Assembly (NCBI RefSeq): GCF_019279795.1
Contig: NC_056750.1
Coordinates: 828,508,516 to 828,572,515, forward strand
DNA length: 64,000 nucleotides
Reading direction: 5' to 3'
DNA from: Protopterus annectens
Taxonomy: Eukaryota; Chordata; Ceratodontiformes; Protopteridae
Of the stretch, positions 34,006-43,113 are shown in pieces. The notes beneath the pieces are model-generated. The model saw only the letters and a program-made list of their open reading frames with translations. It was not told the DNA's origin and ran no database searches. A program made the translations under genes and the position numbers. Numbering within the stretch: the stretch's first letter is position 1; each line of letters opens with the position of its first letter.

Positions 34006-35076
34006 TTAAGGCTTTTTTCCTAATAAATCGGCCCGTTCAGCATTAACTGATGTCTGGCTCAAATTAAAAATCTTAAAGTCCCTCAAGGAATTATATACAA
34101 CAACGCAAAGTTCATCAGACTCCAAAGTACCATTTAGTCTCTCTCCCTCCTGTGAAAAAATGTTGATCAACCTCTCCCCCTCCTTGCCTCTCTCCTTCTC
34201 TGATGGAGCTGATAATGTTGCTGGCCATAACTGGTGGTAACTGGTGTCCCACCACTCTGATTCCTCAACTGTTCTGATCTCCTCGGGGGGGGGGGGGTCT
34301 AAAGGGCGTTCAGCACCATCATTATTGTATGCCCTATTGTCCTCCACAATACCCAGATCACTATCAAAAACCACATGCTAACTGTTGTCTTGCTGTCCCA
34401 GAGGGGGGTCAGGGTAAGGTTTACCTCGTTCTTAGTCGTTCTTATCACTAAGCAATTTTTGTCTTTTTTTGGCCTTAAGTTCAACCAAGGTTCTATCAAC
34501 AAAGTTCACAGCAGCCGTGTAGTTATTCAACTTATGCACAAAAAGTAAATCGGATTTAATACTATTGTCAAGTCGATTAATGTCAACATTCAATGATGCC
34601 AGCTTATTTTTTACTGTCAGCAATCAAAAGTCTTAATAATTTACATTCTTGTTTATTAAAAAGTTTTACCAGTTCATGGTGCAATGGAGAATTTTTGATT
34701 AAACCCATTGGATATTTCCACATGTGCAGGCCTTTAGAAATGTGCTTGTGCCTAAAACATTCATTCAAGTATCTGTTTTCTAAATGGACTTTTTTGTATT
34801 TAAATACCAGGTCACAAAAGCTACTAATTTGCTGATCCAAACTCCTGTATTGCACAGAAACCCCAAATCAGTCCTCCAAGAGACTTTGTTCTTAAGCCAT
34901 TCCTCTACTGAAAATGACTTCATAGCCTCTTCCAGTCCATTGAAAGCATCACGACTGTGTGATCCTGTACTTGAAACATTAAGATTGAAAGAGCCAGTGT
35001 TATTGGCTGTAATTACTTCCGTGGAATGTATTCTTTGAGCAGGCGTTATAAAATAAGACAATTTTCTGGAATACAA
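34006..35076 (-). pseudogene. PLE2 N-terminal region
   Basis: Successive minus frames 35076-34780, 34855-34604, 34623-34432, 34502-34299 and 34374-34006 overlap with frame changes. Readable phrases such as LENRYLNECFRHKHISKGLHM, then WKYPMGLIKNSPLHHELVKL, resemble the N-terminal extension of vertebrate Penelope proteins. The segment 34374-34006 is acidic and proline-rich. No enzymatic motif is seen. A G-run at 34286-34298 may be one frameshift point. Confidence 0.65.
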
Positions 35077-35348
35077 AGAAAGTAAATGGCAGATTAAAAC
35101 TAATGCAACTGAGTTTCCTGGTCTTAATGACCAGATTTCATTAAGTGAATTACTTAGACTTAAATCTACCTATTTTATATAGGTATAGATGGGATTTATA
35201 GGGATTTAATCAAGAATTTGAATGTTTACATTTAGATTTTTTATACACATTTTTTTCATATGCATTTTTAATTTACCAAGACAAAAGCATTGAATAAAAC
35301 TTTAACTCTGGCTGTTGGAGTCAGTTGTCTGACTTCCCACTGTGTTTC

Positions 35349-35351
<3 letters not shown>
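35062..35351 (-). repeat. PLE2 right terminal repeat, with internal deletion
   Basis: Inverted relative to the left repeat. At 35273-35276 the sequence jumps from ATATGCATTTTTA directly to ATTTACCAAG, whereas the left repeat has about 225 extra bases there, including the (TA)n tract and the GATGAAGTCC half of the hammerhead. So the right copy has lost the first part of its ribozyme. Confidence 0.8.
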
Positions 35352-35352
<1 letters not shown>

Positions 35353-35417
<65 letters not shown>

Positions 35418-35430
35418 TATATATATATAT
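35353..35430. repeat. (TA)n tract between PLE2 and FB-6
   Basis: About 39 TA units with one GA interruption near 35416. Confidence 0.95.
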
Positions 35431-35754
35431 GGGTCCCCTTCAGTAGATTGAACATATATAAGTTTGAACTACATATGGCTGAGACCTGATGTTCAAACTT
35501 GTAAAAGTCTGATCTGACTGAATGGAGATCTCCATACAGAGTGGAAAGGGAAGATTTCCCATTTCTGCAATGTAGTGCGATCTCGGAGTTGGTATATTAA
35601 AGTAAGGTGGGTATGGGGGTGCTATAGACGTTTAGCTTTGTGTTTTTTGGTTTTATGTGGTTTTACTTCAGTGTTTGAACTTTTACGAGTTCGAACATAT
35701 GGTCTCGGCCATATATCGTCCGAACTTGTAAAAGTTCGATCTACTGAAGTAGAT

Positions 35755-35756
<2 letters not shown>
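35431..35756. mobile_element. Foldback element FB-6
   Basis: It starts GGGTCCCCTTCAGTAGATTG and ends CGATCTACTGAAGTAGATCC. The arms are about 100 bases with matching GGCTGAGACC or GGCCGAGACC boxes and several ACTTGTAAAAGT palindromes. The middle (35560-35625) reads TGCAATGTAGTGCGATCTCG, then GTTGGTATATTAAAGTAAGG and a G-rich run, the family module. It is flanked by (TA)n on both sides. Confidence 0.85.

Positions 35757-35800
<44 letters not shown>
35757..35800. repeat. (TA)n tract between FB-6 and FB-7
   Basis: Pure TA, 22 units, joining the ends of two foldback elements. Confidence 0.95.
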
Positions 35801-35802
<2 letters not shown>

Positions 35803-36275
35803 GTCTATTTCATTTCGTTGAAAACTCATTTCATTGAAACTCAAATGACTGGGACCAATTCACTGAAAGCTCACTTCACTGAAAACTAATTTCACTGAAA
35901 GTTCATTTCGTTAAAAGTTATATATGGGCTTTTCCCACTGTAGTGCGATTCTGGAGTTAGTATATATAGTAAGGGGGGTGTGGGGGCACAGCCCCCCACA
36001 TAGTTTGGTTATGTGTTGTCTTCTAGAAAGAGTTATTCATTGCACTTGTAAGTATTCATCTGTATGCTTTAAACCATTTACAATATGGGGGGCTATGCCC
36101 CCCCTTTACTTTATATACTAACTCCAGGATCCCACTACAGTGGGGAAAAGGCCTTATATAACTTTCAACTAAATTAGTTTCAGTGAAATGAGTTTTCTGT
36201 GAAGTGAGCTTTCAGTGAATTGGTCGCAGGGAACTAACTTTCAGTGAAATGAGTTTTCAACGAAATGAAGTAGAC

Positions 36276-36277
<2 letters not shown>
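35801..36277. mobile_element. Foldback element FB-7, near-complete palindrome
   Basis: Ends GGGTCTATTTCATTTCGTTG and CAACGAAATGAAGTAGACCC. Arms of about 200 bases pair along almost the whole element. The outer arm is a run of TTTCACTGAAA-type units, and the inner arm is the family module itself, present on both sides in inverted form (CCCACTGTAGTGCGATTCTG at the left, CAGGATCCCACTACAGTGGG at the right) with G-rich and C-rich runs facing each other. About 60 bases of loop remain. Non-coding. Confidence 0.9.

Positions 36278-36338
<61 letters not shown>
36278..36338. repeat. (TA)n tract right of FB-7
   Basis: About 30 TA units followed by CACACACATA. Confidence 0.95.
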
Positions 36339-36346
<8 letters not shown>

Positions 36347-37122
36347 TAAAAATTACTTTAAATAATTACATGCATTCTTCCCCTTGTGAATTTTATTCAA
36401 ATCATGCTTAGGTAGTAAATCTGTAGTTAGCAGACTTTATTATTTAACTATATAGCTATTTATTTATTTTCTTATTTTAAGATCTAGTACTTTCTGTGTT
36501 TGGTGTTTCGTACTGGCTGACTATTTAATTTTGTATTCTAGAATTATTTTTCAGAACAGTGTATGAAGTACAGCCTACCTAAATGTACCACTATTAAACA
36601 ATTCCAATCACAAAATTTGAATTATCAAACAAATAAACTAATGGATGTTATTTAGGCATTTCCTGTGCAGAAAACATACACTTCTCGAATGTACAAGGAA
36701 TATTTATATTTATTTATTTTAGCTTGTTTGCCATGGTAGTACACTGATCATAATAGACCATTTGCAAACACAGTCTTAAGTTTTTGACTGATTAAAATAA
36801 ATTATAAATTTTCTACAGTCAGTCTCTGTGCGGAATGTTCCAAAATGACAGAGTGCAGAGTGTGGTATTTAGATAAATGTACAGACATTTTGCTTGTCCC
36901 TGAATAAAATTCTAGACAGCATAGAAGTATAATGTTTAATGTCTGATGTCCTAGTTCATTTCATGAGTGCAATGTTTTCTGTGCAAAGTTTACATCTCCC
37001 TGTGTGCATGTGGGTTTGCCTGGGTGCTGTGGTTTCTTCTCACATCCAAAAGCCATACTGTAGGTAAACTAGCTGTCCCCTACACTTCCCATAGATATGT
37101 GTGCCTTTTGTGAGAGTTTGTT

Positions 37123-37124
<2 letters not shown>
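36339..37124. other. No recognised feature
   Basis: AT-rich DNA with TTTATTT runs, no domain-bearing frame and no repeat shared within the window. Confidence 0.4.

Positions 37125-37178
<54 letters not shown>
37125..37178 (+). repeat. (GT)n microsatellite
   Basis: About 27 uninterrupted GT dinucleotides. The short open frames across it are artefacts of the repeat. Confidence 0.97.
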
Positions 37179-37180
<2 letters not shown>

Positions 37181-37724
37181 TACATATGTGTGCATGTATA
37201 CTACAATGGATTTGTGCACCATGCAGGATTCTCTGTTTTGCACCCCCTCTAAGTGCCAACATAGGCCTTGGCTTCCCCATGACCCAAAATGCAACAGGAC
37301 AATCAGAAAAATAATTATTCACAGAATGCCAGTAAATATAAGGCAGCAGATACATAGCTAGTTAGTTATTTATTTATTTTACAGCTAATTCGAGTACTTG
37401 GTTCAAAGAACCCTTTTTCATGATGAACTTGATGTACTCTTACATATCACAGACATGAAACACATGCAGATGTTCAGGATAAAGTGCAGAAAGGGATTCT
37501 TCACTTTTAGAAAAGGGAGATTGATTAAACCTGAATAGTTTCTTGTGTGTTCACATGTATGTGTGTTACTTTAGGGCAGATACATTGTGGTATGTCAGAC
37601 ACAGGATTATATTATTCAACTGAATTTTTTGTCCAGAGTCTATAAAGGCACAACATCCATTATTTCTGCAGTTATCCCTTTGGTTATCAAAAGCAGTACA
37701 GAAAACATAGAGTCATAAGTTGCT
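37179..37724. other. No recognised feature
   Basis: No recognised repeat or coding motif. Nothing before 37711 resembles the satellite that follows. Confidence 0.4.
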
Positions 37725-38484
37725 AAGTAAATACTAGGCTAAGTACCCTAGTGGGCTACTTTAAGTCTGTCTCATAGGTAAATACTAGGCTGACTGCCCT
37801 AGTGGGCTACTTTAAGCCTGTCTCATAGGTAAATACTAGGCTAATTGCCCTAGTGGGCTACTTTAAGCCTGTCTCATAGGTAAATACTAGGCTAACTGCC
37901 CTAGTGGGCTACTTTAAGCCTGTCTCATAGGTAAATACTAGGCTAACTGCCCTAGTGGGCTACTTTAAGCCTGTCTCATAAGTAAATACTAGGCTAACTG
38001 CCCTAGTGGGCTACTTTAAGCCTGTCTCATAGGTAAATACTAGGCTAACTGCCCTAGTGGGCTACTTTAAGCCTGTCTCAAAGGTAAATACTAGGCTAAC
38101 TGCCCTAGTGGGTACTTTAAGCCTGCCTCATAGGTAAATACTAGGCTAACTGCCCTTGTGGGTACTTTAAGCCTGTCTCATAGGTAAATACTAGGCTAAC
38201 TGCCCTAGTGGGTACTTTAAGCCTGTCTCATAGGTAAATACTAGGCTAACTGCCCTAATGGGCTACTTTAAGCCTGACTCATAGGTAAATACTAGGCTAA
38301 CTGCCCTAGTGGGCTAATTTAAGCCTGTCTCATAGGTAAATACTAGGCTAACTGCCCTAGTGGGTACTTTAAGCCTGTCTCATAGGTAAATACTAGGCTA
38401 ACTGCCCTAGCGGGCTAATTTAAGCCTGTCTCATAGGTAAATACTAGGCTAACTGCCCTAGTGGGTACTTTAAGCCTGTCTCAT
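37725..38484 (-). repeat. 51-bp satellite made from a CR1 3' terminus, about 15 copies
   Basis: The unit TCATAGGTAAATACTAGGCT, then AACTGCCCTAGTGGGCTAC and TTTAAGCCTGTC, repeats at 50 or 51 bases. It matches the 3' terminus of the CR1 copies in this window (copy F at 40918: TTCATAGGTAGGTACTAGAC, then GGCCCTAGGGCCTATACAAG). The last unit joins directly to the 3' untranslated region of CR1 copy E at 38485. So the terminus of copy E has expanded. Confidence 0.92.
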
Positions 38485-38700
38485 TTTCCTTTTTCTGCTC
38501 AGATTAACCTGTCCCATTTGGTTAGAGACTGGTGTTACCTATCCCATGGTCCATAATTGTATATTATGCATAATGAAAATAACTGAGTTCATACCATAGA
38601 TAATTTGAGGGGATCCATGCTTGAGATAAAGCATTTAGAAGCTACCTCTGTCCATCTGTACTACAGGGGGCTATCCTGGGGTAAATGTCCTCTTTCCCAT

Positions 38701-40376
38701 TCATAGATCCAAGTGGTGCTTGACTATGGACATTGATGAGCCTTGTTTTATGTGGATGGGGAGTCTATTACAAACTAGCAGTATACTCTGTAAGATATAC
38801 CTCTCCCTCCAAACCATCCTGCCAAAGTTACAGAACAGGTTTAGATCCCTAGACTGAGTATTTCTGGTGCCATCTGACTTGCTGATTTGCAGTAAATCCA
38901 TTAGTACTGCGTTGGAGGATGCCTTGAATACAAGACACAGGTCATCTGCTAGCAGTCTATACAATATAGAGTTTAGTGACAGGGCTTTGTGTCACTCTGT
39001 GTAGGACATGTTGTTTAGACCTTGAATCCTTTCAATAAGGTCTCTCAGGTTGTGTTCCAGTTGTTACATGTGTCTGGACAGATCTGGACAGATCTATGCC
39101 AAAGGAGGCATTATATTCAATGACTGGCCTAATGAAGGCCGAGGAAAGGGGAATGATGATATCCCTAAATCTAGACAAAATCCTTTTGTTTATAAGCTGT
39201 ACAATATAGAAGGAATTCTTTCAAAAATGGGAGTGTGTTGGTCAAAATATAGGCCACTGTACACATATGTTTTGAAATCCTGAATAACTAGGTCAACTCT
39301 CAGGGGTGTATTGTTAATGTGGTAGTTCCCTGGCAAAGATGACTTCCCAAGGGATATAGTAATGCCTTTTTAGGCATTTAGTTTCAGTCCATTGGCACCA
39401 GTTATTTATTGGAGACAAACTTTCCTGCAGGATGGCTAAGTAATTTGGGGATTCAGTGACTGCTCCTAGTTTGCAGTTATCAACAAACTTAGTCAGCCAG
39501 AGATTTTTGGTGATGGCTTTTACATCAGAAATGTAAATGGCACACAGAAGAGGTCCCAACACTGAACCCTGGGGGACTCCACAGGTGACTGCTCTTTCTG
39601 TAGAGGTAACGTCCCCTATTTTAATTTCCTGTAGCCTATCTTTGAAACAGGTATCAATCTAGTGGGTGACACAGGTGCTTATTCCCAGTTTATTTAGCTT
39701 TTCCAATATTCCTGAGTGGGGAATTGTATCAGAAGTTTTTTCCAGGTCGAGGTATGTGGTGTATGCTATTTTGTCTTCATCCATTGGTTTGGTAACCATT
39801 TCAAAAAACTCTACCAGGCTAAGTAAGCATGACCTGCCCTTATCTAATACTAACTGAGACTGTCCCAGTGCTTGGAGGTTCCCTATATCCTGACTGATTA
39901 GTTCCATGATAAGTCTTGCCATGACTTTGCATATGAGACTGGTCAGACTTATGGGCCTGTGGTTGCCTGGGTCTGTTGAAGGTCCTTCCTTATGCAGGGT
40001 AGTGATTGTGTCTGTTCTCCATTCACTTGGTATAAAACCTATATGGAGGCTGGGATTGAGCAGCACAGTTAGGGATGCGTCTAAATTATGCTTCATGCTA
40101 ATTAAGATGCATCCAGGGATATTATCAGAACCCACCAATGCAGTATTTTTAGCTTTTGATAGCACTTTTAAAATTTGGTCTTTAGTGATAGCTGGTGGTG
40201 AGCCAGTTTCAATTATATCTTGAAGGACAGAGAGAGAGAAGAGAGGGGCAAAATTAGAGCTAAATTTATTGGCTAATAAGTTCATTATATCTTCCTCCTC
40301 AGTGTCGGTAGCATCATTCTCAATCAGCTCAGTGTACTCCTGCATTGTGCTTTTGAGATTATGAACATTACTGAAA
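38701..40376 (-). pseudogene. CR1 reverse transcriptase (copy E)
   Basis: The longest frame starts inside the foldback and runs to 39659, with VLSKAKNTALVGSDNIPG, the NHRPISLTSLICK box and YLDLEKTSDTIPHSGIL (A box; AKAFD changed to EKTSD). Frame 39562-39314 holds MLGPLLCAIYISDV, the end of the B box, and KFVDNCKLGAV, where FADD has become FVDN. Frame 38964-38701 holds the C-terminus (CNRLPIHIKQGSSMSI). The catalytic losses mean it cannot function. Confidence 0.85.
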
Positions 40377-40630
40377 GATCGTGTATCAAGAAAAAGCTCC
40401 CCTGCACGGAGGAAGTTGCACGGCAGAAACATATAATAAAAAATGAAAATAGCCAGCAACAGGTTGACTGTGAGTAATGATGGAATTTAATAGTAATAAG
40501 ACTTCATCAGACATATGTGGTAGCTCATGTCTGATGAAGTCTTATTACTATTAAATTCTATCATTGCTCGCAGTCAACCTGTTGCTGGCTATTTTCATTT
40601 TTTTTTTTTTTTTTTTTTTTATTACTGAAA
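40377..40630. mobile_element. Short foldback with 74-bp arms and 10-bp target duplication
   Basis: ATTACTGAAA occurs at 40367-40376 and 40621-40630, bracketing the insert in the CR1 linker. The arms 40441-40514 and 40527-40600 are inverted copies with only a few mismatches and a 12-base loop. The inner arm carries GTCTGATGAAGTCTTATTAC, similar to the start of the Penelope hammerheads, but no GAAA follows. The right end is a T-run (about 24 T). A 5' part at 40377-40440 is unpaired. Likely a non-autonomous Penelope relative. Confidence 0.75.
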
Positions 40631-40790
40631 AATGCCTTGGGATTGTCTTTGGCTTGGGTGTCTGTTTTAGCCACAATGTTGGTATTGGTGGATTTTTATT
40701 AAGCTTCTGAGTCGTTTGTTTATTTCTGTGACAGAGCGTCAAACATTCTGGGAATTACTCTTCTAACTTTTGGTCAAAATTCTTTTCAAA

Positions 40791-40917
40791 TAATAATAAA
40801 AATAATATGATAATAATTATATAACAATAATAACAATACACGTTAATATAATATGATATGATATGATATAATATAATATAATATAATATAATATAATATA
40901 ATATAATATAATATAAT
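40791..40917. repeat. AT-rich microsatellite, (TATAA)n-like
   Basis: AATAATAATAAAAATAATATG leads into runs of ATATG and then ATATA pentamers up to 40917, directly before the terminus of CR1 copy F. Confidence 0.9.
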
Positions 40918-42727
40918 AGGTCCATAGTTTCATAGGTAGGTACTAGACTATCGGCCCTAGGGCCTATACAAGCCTAGCCAAAAATGTACCCTGGCTTTCG
41001 CCACCCAAGAAAATTATTTTCCTGTGGCCCTGTCGAGCAGAGCCACAGAGGTGATCCCCGGGGTGAATTCCTATTTCCCATCCAATCATCAAGATTTTTC
41101 TTGAAGAGTGCTAATGAGGAGCTTTGTTTGATATAGATAGGTAGATTGCTCCAGAGTATTGGAAGTCTCTAGGACAGGAATCTATTGCTAAAGCATGTTC
41201 GGTTTATTGTGGTGACAAGGTTTAGGTGCCTAGAGCTTGTAGCTCGGAGGGATTTGGATTTCTTTAAGTGGAGCATGTCCAATAGCTCAGGGTTTGACAT
41301 AGCTTTGTATGTTAGGCAGAGATCACCTCTGAGTAGGTGATATAAGATGGGGTAAACCTAGAGTTTTTTGAGACACTCTGCATAGGGCATCTGTTTGAGG
41401 CTGGTAATCCTCTTTGTGAGGTATTTCTCTGGCCTTTCCAGTTGTTGTAGATGTCTTGTGAGGTACATACCAAAAGGGGAGCTGTACTCTATGATGGGTC
41501 TAATAGTGATAAGTAGAGGGGAAACAATGACCTCTTTTTTCCTGGATGAGAAACCTTTTGTGATGAGGTGTGTCACATAGAAGGATTTCCTGACTACTGT
41601 GGTGATGTGATTATCAAAGGACAGACTACTGTCCACCTGTGTCCCAAGGTCTCTTATCACACTTTCGGTGTTAAGTAGAGTACCACCTATGTGGTAGCTC
41701 AAGCGTACAGAGTTTTTACCAAAGGGGATGACAATGCACTTTTTGGCATTGAGCTTGAGGCCATGGCTTTGACATCAGGCATCTGTCTCACTGATGCCCT
41801 TTTGTAGGATATCCACATCGTTAGGAGTTTCAATTAAGGCTCGTAGTTTGCAGTCATCTGCAAACTTCATTAGCCAAAGACCTTCTCTGTTAGCCTGTAC
41901 TTCAGAAAAGTAGATACCAAACAGGAGTGGACCCAGGACTGAACCCTGTGGTACTCGATTTGTCACTGGTCTGAAGTCAGATTTGGTGTCTGCTACTTTC
42001 ACAGTGTGGCTTCTGTCAGTGTGCCAGTTGGCAACCCATCTTGTGACATAGGGATTTATACCTAGTTTAGTGAGTTTATCTATAATTCCAGAGTGGGGAT
42101 GGTCTCAAAAGCCTTGGCGAGATCTAAATAGGCTGTGTGAACCACCTTACCCTCGTCTACGGCTTTAGTGACTGCTTCAAAGACGTCTATCAGGTTTAGG
42201 AGACATGATCTGTCTTTTACAAACCTGAACTGGGTGGAGTCCAGAGTTTGGAGATTACCAATGTCTTTGTTTATAAGTTCCATGATGATACTTTCCATGG
42301 CCTTGCAGACCAGGCTTGTTAGGCTAATGGGGTGGTAGTTCCCAGGGTCCATGGTGGCTCCTCCTTTGGGGAGTGGGATAACCATCGCTGTGCACCATTC
42401 AGTGAGCACAAAGCCTGAGGTGAGTCTATGATTGAACATGGTGCTTAGGTGGGGTGAAAGTTCATGTAGAACACAGCCTAGGATGTTGTCAGGTCCCATG
42501 GATGCTGTGTTCTTGGCTTTGGAGAGTGTAGTTTTTACCTGTGCAGCCGTGATTACAGGAACTTTGCATTCTTCCGGTATAGAGATGGGCCCTTTAGGGG
42601 GTGAGAGAGGGGTAAAGTTAGCACTGAACCTATCTGCCAGGATGTTGGCAATATCAGTTGGTTCTGTATATTTAGTGTCATTGTGCTGTAACTCAGAGCA
42701 GATCTGAGTGTTGTCATTGAGATTCTT
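40918..42727 (-). mobile_element. CR1-type LINE copy F, 5'-truncated
   Basis: The 3' terminus at 40918 (AGGTCCATAGTTTCATAGG) is followed by 3' untranslated sequence, the C-terminus, thumb and RT palm on the minus strand. It ends at about 42727, where it departs from copy C (shared GCAGATCTGAG.. TTGAGATTCTT, then unrelated CTTCAAAATTC). 5' truncation at this point is normal for LINE insertions. Confidence 0.9.
41358..42727 (-). pseudogene. CR1 reverse transcriptase (copy F), catalytic box intact
   Basis: Frame 42853-42080 (element part from 42727) has TLSKAKNTASMGPDNILG, NYHPISLTSLVCKAM and AYLDLAKAFETIP. Frame 42002-41775 has NRVPQGSVLGPLLFGIYFSEV and LMKFADDCKLRAL, the only CR1 copy here that keeps FADD. 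Frame 41702-41358 has the thumb (DLGTQVDSSLSFDNHI). Frame changes at about 42080 and 41770 break the reading, and AFD has become AFE in the A box. Confidence 0.87.
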
Positions 42728-43113
42728 CTTCAAAATTCTTAATAAAAAACAGTATTCGTTTAATAAGAAATGTTGCACTAACCTCTTGTCCATCCTTCCC
42801 TTATGACTGGGAGTTCCAGAACTGAGCAGAATTCTGTAGAAAGTGGCACACATATTTCATAAAACAGCATACCCGTCCCCAAAAAAATTAAGCCAAGCCT
42901 TGTCTGTCCACATGATGCACCTAGACAACATCTGACTTTACTACTTTGTAATGAATGCATGAATAGATTACACTGGTTAACACATTCAGATAAATACATA
43001 CATTGAAATGCATAAGACATAGGTTCATAGGTTCATAGGTATGTACTGGGCTATCTGCCTGAAGGCATTTATAAGCCTAGCCGGAATGTGTTGGCTTTCA
43101 CCACCCCCTTAGA

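Larger units (their letters stand above)
31424..35351 (-). mobile_element. Penelope-like element PLE2 with inverted terminal repeats
   Basis: About 3.9 kb, minus strand. From the 5' side (right): right terminal repeat, N-terminal region (35076-34006), RT (33835-32560), GIY-YIG nuclease (32497-31994), left terminal repeat with a hammerhead-like motif. The two terminal repeats are inverted to each other: 31430-31500 matches 35275-35345 in reverse, and 31727-31938 matches 35062-35273 in reverse. (TA)n lies on both outer sides. It is better preserved than PLE1. Confidence 0.9.
38485..40790 (-). mobile_element. CR1-type LINE copy E, partial
   Basis: The 3' untranslated part (38485-38700) matches copy B (TAGAGACTGGTGTTACC against TAGACTGGTGTTACC, and GATAATTTGAGGGGATCCATG against its copy B counterpart). 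The RT domain follows up to about 40376, where a foldback interrupts, and the linker resumes at 40621 up to about 40790. The endonuclease and ORF1 are missing. Confidence 0.87.

Noticed and set aside
37725..38484. CRISPR-like array
   Set aside because: The units are contiguous copies without unique spacers, and the surrounding DNA is eukaryotic; it is a satellite derived from a CR1 end.
40527..40575. Working hammerhead ribozyme in the short foldback
   Set aside because: CTGATGA is present, but the GAAA part of the core is absent at the expected distance in both arms.
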